NCBI GenBank assembly: GCA_029563035.1
Contig: JAKQTP010000094.1
Location: forward strand, 1 to 9,774
Origin: an archaeon
GTDB taxonomy: Archaea > Iainarchaeota > Iainarchaeia > CSSED10-239
Direction of reading: 5' to 3'
DNA: 9,774 nucleotides
Below the pieces are notes generated by a model that had not been told where the DNA came from, ran no database searches, and saw only the letters and a program-made list of their open reading frames with translations. This document shows positions 7,025-9,774 of this stretch, one piece after another. Positions within the stretch are counted from its first letter, which is position 1. Each line of letters opens with the position of its first letter. Position numbers and translations under genes: made by a program.

Positions 7025-8416
7025 ACTTTCACCCGCATTGGATTTATCTAAAATTAATAACGCATCTAAGTATAATAATAACATAAAACCCTTTAGTGTC
7101 ATGTCTTTTGTATTAATATTATTACTAAAATTTTTTCTGATTCTTTTGATCAAGAAAAATAAAATTAGATTATAATTAATTTTTTTTCCAGTAAATATTC
7201 TCCCTATTGTATCTATGTAAAATTTTTTTGACTTATCCTTCTCCATTGATCTAACAAAAATATTGTACAAAATTTCAAAATTAAAACTAATTTGATTATT
7301 GTAAAATATTTCAATATTATCCACTCTTTTTTTAGTTTCAAATAGTTTATTTAAATAGGATGGCAGTACATCCCCAATATTTAATAAAATTTTTAATTCT
7401 TTTGGATTAGGTTTGTCATAAAAAACTAAATTTAAAGTTAGAAGATTTTTTTGTTCGCTTATAAGTTCAAGAATTCTATCCTCTGTGTAGGTAAGATCTC
7501 CTATCCACCCTCTCTTTTCTTTAGAAAAAGATGGATCTTTAGCGTATACTTCAAATAAGTCAAATATTGAATCATAATAATTTTCTTCTACTAAATTCAT
7601 AAATTTAGGAATAAGATAATACCTATACCTCCCATAAAAATTAAGATTCATAAATTTTTCAATATATTTTTTTCCCTCTTCTAGATTTAGTGCACATTTA
7701 GCACAAACAGGATAAAGTTTCCACCCATTTTTTTGATTAAGTGAAGGTGCAAAACTACTTTTATCAAGAGTATAAAATGGGAATATATCTGAAGTAAATC
7801 CATACACTTCATCTTCGTTATTAAGACAAATACTACAAATTTTATTTTTTCCGATAGATTGGAGCCCATATTTATTATAATACCGGAAATTTGAACGATC
7901 AACTAATATACTTCTAAATATTTTTAAATCAAATAAATATTGAATTTCATCATTTTCTTTAAATAATAAGGTTAGTAATGTTCCTCCCTTAATTTCGTTG
8001 TCACTGAAAGCGTTTATTGTATTTTTGATATCTTTTAGGATGATTTCCTGATTTTTTTCAAGAACTTTTTTAATTCCTTCAATTTCTTTAATTGCTTCCT
8101 CACTTAGATTGTATGAATTGCTTTCAGAAAACCAATGTAAAAATTTTTTCTTGAATGTTTTGTCTATATCTGTTATTTTACAAGTGGGAGTTACATCAGC
8201 ACCTTGAGATTCACCTCTTCTATAAAGATATTTTTCAAAATTAATAGAATCATACTCTTCAATCCTTATAGTTTCATAGTCATAGTTATTGCCAGATTTA
8301 TTTAGTACTATACCTACTACATACTTAGCTTTTGAATCTTGTGTCAATATAGATAAGGGAGGTCTATTCTCCTTTTTAATTAAATATTCTCCAATAGTAG
8401 CAACTGAGTTAATCAT
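6587..8416 (-). CDS. cas8b: Cas8b (Csh1/TM1802 family) Cascade large subunit
   Basis: Cas8b is the large subunit that recognises the PAM and helps recruit Cas3; its presence defines subtype I-B. The 609-residue product was placed in the Csh1/TM1802 group by its position between cas6 and cas7, its length, and a zinc-finger-like cluster: C194-S-I-C197 and C238-A-K-C241, separated by 40 residues. Sequence conservation in this family is low, so the assignment leans on context and the cysteine pattern. The region from about residue 465 is rich in charged helix-like sequence and is probably also made separately as Cas11b. The ATG at 8416 immediately follows the cas6 stop codon (TAAATG) and has GGTG five bases upstream, within the end of cas6. 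It overlaps cas7 by 4 bases. Confidence 0.95.
   Translation of the reverse strand: MINSVATIGEYLIKKENRPPLSILTQDSKAKYVVGIVLNKSGNNYDYETIRIEEYDSINFEKYLYRRGESQGADVTPTCKITDIDKTFKKKFLHWFSESNSYNLSEEAIKEIEGIKKVLEKNQEIILKDIKNTINAFSDNEIKGGTLLTLLFKENDEIQYLFDLKIFRSILVDRSNFRYYNKYGLQSIGKNKICSICLNNEDEVYGFTSDIFPFYTLDKSSFAPSLNQKNGWKLYPVCAKCALNLEEGKKYIEKFMNLNFYGRYRYYLIPKFMNLVEENYYDSIFDLFEVYAKDPSFSKEKRGWIGDLTYTEDRILELISEQKNLLTLNLVFYDKPNPKELKILLNIGDVLPSYLNKLFETKKRVDNIEIFYNNQISFNFEILYNIFVRSMEKDKSKKFYIDTIGRIFTGKKINYNLILFFLIKRIRKNFSNNINTKDMTLKGFMLLLYLDALLILDKSNAGESMEKSLNQDVFEEKNEIVHIANKVFNQYGSFFNSDIKKAIFLEGVLTQKLLNIQYRDKKSTPFRNKLNGLKLDEKRIKTLLPQIQAKLEDYGKNYYKEIEKLISKYFLKAGEKWNIDNNEISFYFVLGMNMADIFVIKKDMAVEEE
7029..7034 (-). 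promoter_or_regulatory. Internal ribosome-binding site for cas11b
   Basis: GGGTGA on the minus strand lies four bases before the internal ATG at 7024. It is complementary to the GGTGA-binding part of the 16S rRNA 3' end. The codons that encode it (GCG GGT GAA) are comparatively GC-rich for this gene, as expected if the DNA is selected for more than the protein. Confidence 0.55.
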
Positions 8417-9139
8417 TTATGCACCTGGTATTTTATTTTTACATGATTTTATAGGATTAATAAATCCAAATCCCATTGAATTTTTTTCACCAAGTCCTGT
8501 TTCCATCAAAAAAGAATAAAATTTTTTATAGTTTTGACTTACATATTCTTTCTCTAAATTTTTCCACATGGACCCTATAATTATGAATTCATTTCCCCTT
8601 TTTATAGTATTAATAACAACTTCTTTGTTAAATACTAATTTATCAAAAATGCTGCCCTCTAAAGTTAAGTTTTCATTGTAGAAAGCATTATATTTTTTTA
8701 ATGCGTTATCCTTTATTCTGTCCAAAAAGAAAAGTAAGTCTTTATCTCTTTCAAATGAATAGTAAATATTATTTTTATTATCTTTATATAATACAATTGG
8801 GCTACCAGTAATCCAAATTCGTTTAAAAGGGACTTTGATTATTCTTGCTTCGATTTTAAAGGGATGTCCAGCAATCATTTTTTCCCCACATAATTTTGAA
8901 TTTAAAAATTGAATAAAGCTTTTATCAGGAGATGATACTATTAGATTCTTTTTTTCTCCTTCTTTATAGTCGTTTGTTGGGAATACATCAGAAAAACAGA
9001 AAAATTTGAATCCTTTGGTATCATGAAAATCTGGATATTCTAATTTAAAAGGTGAGTAAAGAAATCCTTGTATAGAGTGCTTATTAATTTCATTATAACT
9101 AAAATTTTCTTTTGATATTAATTCAATCATTAATCTCAA
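8417..9139 (-). CDS. cas6: Cas6 crRNA-processing endoribonuclease
   Basis: Cas6 cuts the array transcript inside each repeat to give crRNAs with an 8-base 5' handle. The 240-residue protein shows the Cas6 pattern. The N-terminal RRM contains HSIQGFLYS and YPDFHDTKGFKFFCFS, with H39 the best candidate for the catalytic histidine. The C-terminal glycine-rich loop GLGEKNSMGFGFINP (215-229) is the family signature. The start is uncertain. TTG at 9139 gives MRLMIEL, matching the family's usual MRxxxEL opening, and has GTGAT four bases upstream. An ATG at 9130 would shorten the protein by three residues and has no good ribosome-binding site. It is the first gene of the operon and abuts cas8b (TAAATG). 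Confidence 0.94.
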   Translation of the reverse strand: MRLMIELISKENFSYNEINKHSIQGFLYSPFKLEYPDFHDTKGFKFFCFSDVFPTNDYKEGEKKNLIVSSPDKSFIQFLNSKLCGEKMIAGHPFKIEARIIKVPFKRIWITGSPIVLYKDNKNNIYYSFERDKDLLFFLDRIKDNALKKYNAFYNENLTLEGSIFDKLVFNKEVVINTIKRGNEFIIIGSMWKNLEKEYVSQNYKKFYSFLMETGLGEKNSMGFGFINPIKSCKNKIPGA

Positions 9140-9169
9140 TTAAATCACTATAAATCTTATTCACTAATC

Positions 9170-9205
9170 TATTTCCCTTTTATATTTATAAAGATTTGGG
9201 AAATA
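9170..9205 (-). promoter_or_regulatory. Probable cas operon promoter: TATA element flanked by an inverted repeat
   Basis: On the minus strand TTTATAAATATA (about 9192-9181) resembles an archaeal TATA box. If it is one, transcription would start near 9160, about 20 bases before the cas6 start. The element sits in the 20-base interval of a perfect 8-bp inverted repeat: TATTTCCC at 9170-9177 and GGGAAATA at 9198-9205, read on the plus strand. Such an arrangement would suit an operator for a dimeric repressor or a DNA-bending regulator. Promoter and operator are both inferred from sequence only. A bacterial -35/-10 pair is not convincing here. Confidence 0.5.
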
Positions 9206-9210
9206 ATAGG

Positions 9211-9257
9211 AAAAATAGTGAAAAAATATTATTTTCCATATTTGGTTTTTAAAAAAA
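9211..9257 (-). terminator. Possible oligo-T terminator after the DUF488 gene
   Basis: Downstream of the DUF488 stop codon the minus strand has three T runs: seven at 9257-9251, six at 9226-9221 and five at 9215-9211. There is no GC-rich hairpin, so this does not look like a bacterial intrinsic terminator. Consecutive U-tracts without a stem are what archaeal termination uses. Because the surrounding DNA is very AT-rich, the runs may be chance. Confidence 0.3.
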
Positions 9258-9302
9258 TTTTTCCATTTTCTGTATTACAGTATGGAATACCTCATTGATA
9301 TT

Positions 9303-9752
9303 TTATTTTTTCATTAGATGAATTATTTTGATATCCTGTATGTTATTTTTAATGTATTCCAATATTAATCTTCTATGGCATTTATCTGGCTTGTTCTCAG
9401 AACATAGTAAACATATGGTATGCTTATCTTCTAACATTTTATTGTAAGTTGTTTTTAAACTAGGGTCTCTTAATAGTTTATTGAATTCTTTTTCATAATA
9501 CGCCCAGTCGCGGTCTTTTTTATATTTATTGAGTAAAGTTTCTGGTGTTGCTATTGAGGTCTCATGCTCATACTCAGCGTTACATATCTCTTTTAAGAAA
9601 TACCTTAAATCGTCTTTTTTGGAAAATCCAGCAAGTTGTGATGTGTTGTGTCTTCTAATATCTATTATCTTAGTTATATTTGATTCTTTTAACAAATTAA
9701 AAAATTCTTCTGCACTCTTTTCTGATGTTCCAATTGAGTATATGCTTTTCAT
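9303..9752 (-). CDS. DUF488 family protein, function unknown
   Basis: The 149-residue protein fits the DUF488 family in length and motifs. YSIGTS (5-10) forms the first strand, KIIDIRRH (28-35) the second, then AGFSKKDDLRYFL (41-53). The C-terminal half holds CLLCSENKPDKCHRRLI, with C114, C117, E119, C125, H126 and R127, the family's most conserved cluster, which could bind a metal or form a catalytic site. No reaction is established for the family, and I assign none. The ATG has GGAGAT six bases upstream. The gene is separated from cas6 by 163 bases with a promoter-like element, so it is probably not part of the cas operon, although it points the same way. Whether it is a chance neighbour or linked to defence cannot be told from this window. 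Confidence 0.88.
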   Translation of the reverse strand: MKSIYSIGTSEKSAEEFFNLLKESNITKIIDIRRHNTSQLAGFSKKDDLRYFLKEICNAEYEHETSIATPETLLNKYKKDRDWAYYEKEFNKLLRDPSLKTTYNKMLEDKHTICLLCSENKPDKCHRRLILEYIKNNIQDIKIIHLMKK

Positions 9753-9758
9753 TCAATA

Positions 9759-9764
9759 ATCTCC
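9759..9764 (-). promoter_or_regulatory. Ribosome-binding site of the DUF488 gene
   Basis: GGAGAT on the minus strand lies six bases before the ATG at 9752 and confirms that start. The window ends 10 bases further up, so the promoter is not visible. Confidence 0.6.
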
Positions 9765-9774
9765 ATACTAAATT

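Noticed and set aside
7687..7902. Minus-strand open frame of 71 codons inside cas8b in another frame
   Set aside because: It is a frame-shifted reading of the zinc-finger region of cas8b, which is intact in its own frame, so there is no sign of a frameshift or nested gene.
9759..9770. TAGTATGGAGAT upstream of the DUF488 gene, 11 of 12 bases like the CRISPR repeat end
   Set aside because: The similarity includes the GGAGAT ribosome-binding site of that gene, and one such match is expected by chance in AT-rich DNA of this length.

Overview
The window holds one nearly complete type I-B CRISPR-Cas locus plus one neighbouring gene. Everything with a readable direction runs on the minus strand. 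The DNA is very AT-rich. Several ribosome-binding sites read GGTG or GGTGA, and the elements upstream of cas6 and of the array look like archaeal TATA boxes. I therefore lean towards an AT-rich archaeon, possibly a methanogen. A low-GC bacterium (Clostridia, Fusobacteria or similar) cannot be excluded, because closely related I-B loci occur there and the window has no rRNA, tRNA or clear housekeeping gene.

Layout from right to left, in the direction of transcription. A small DUF488-family gene (9303-9752) is followed by a 163-base AT-rich gap. The gap carries oligo-T tracts and a TATA-like promoter flanked by an 8-bp inverted repeat. Then comes an uninterrupted operon cas6-cas8b-cas7-cas5-cas3-cas4-cas1-cas2 (9139-775), in which genes overlap by 1-26 bases or are separated by at most 12. 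A 104-base leader (671-774) follows, then a CRISPR array (1-670) with ten identical 29-base repeats, ten spacers of 35-40 bases and a truncated repeat at the window edge. The array continues beyond base 1.

How the genes work together. Cas1, Cas2 and Cas4 acquire spacers and insert them at the leader end (base 670). Cas6 cuts the array transcript within each repeat, leaving an 8-base 5' handle, predicted AUGGAAAU. Cas8b, Cas7, Cas5 and probably a small subunit translated from inside cas8b (Cas11b) form Cascade around the crRNA. Cas3, with HD nuclease and helicase on one chain, degrades the recognised DNA. All catalytic motifs I could check are present, and the repeats show no decay, so the locus looks functional.

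I do not see an undescribed defence system. The points most worth a second look are the internal cas11b start with its own GGGTGA site, the inverted repeat around the cas promoter, the doubled TGAGGC motif at the leader-repeat junction, a repeat-like fragment upstream of cas6, and two adjacent spacers sharing a 10-base word.
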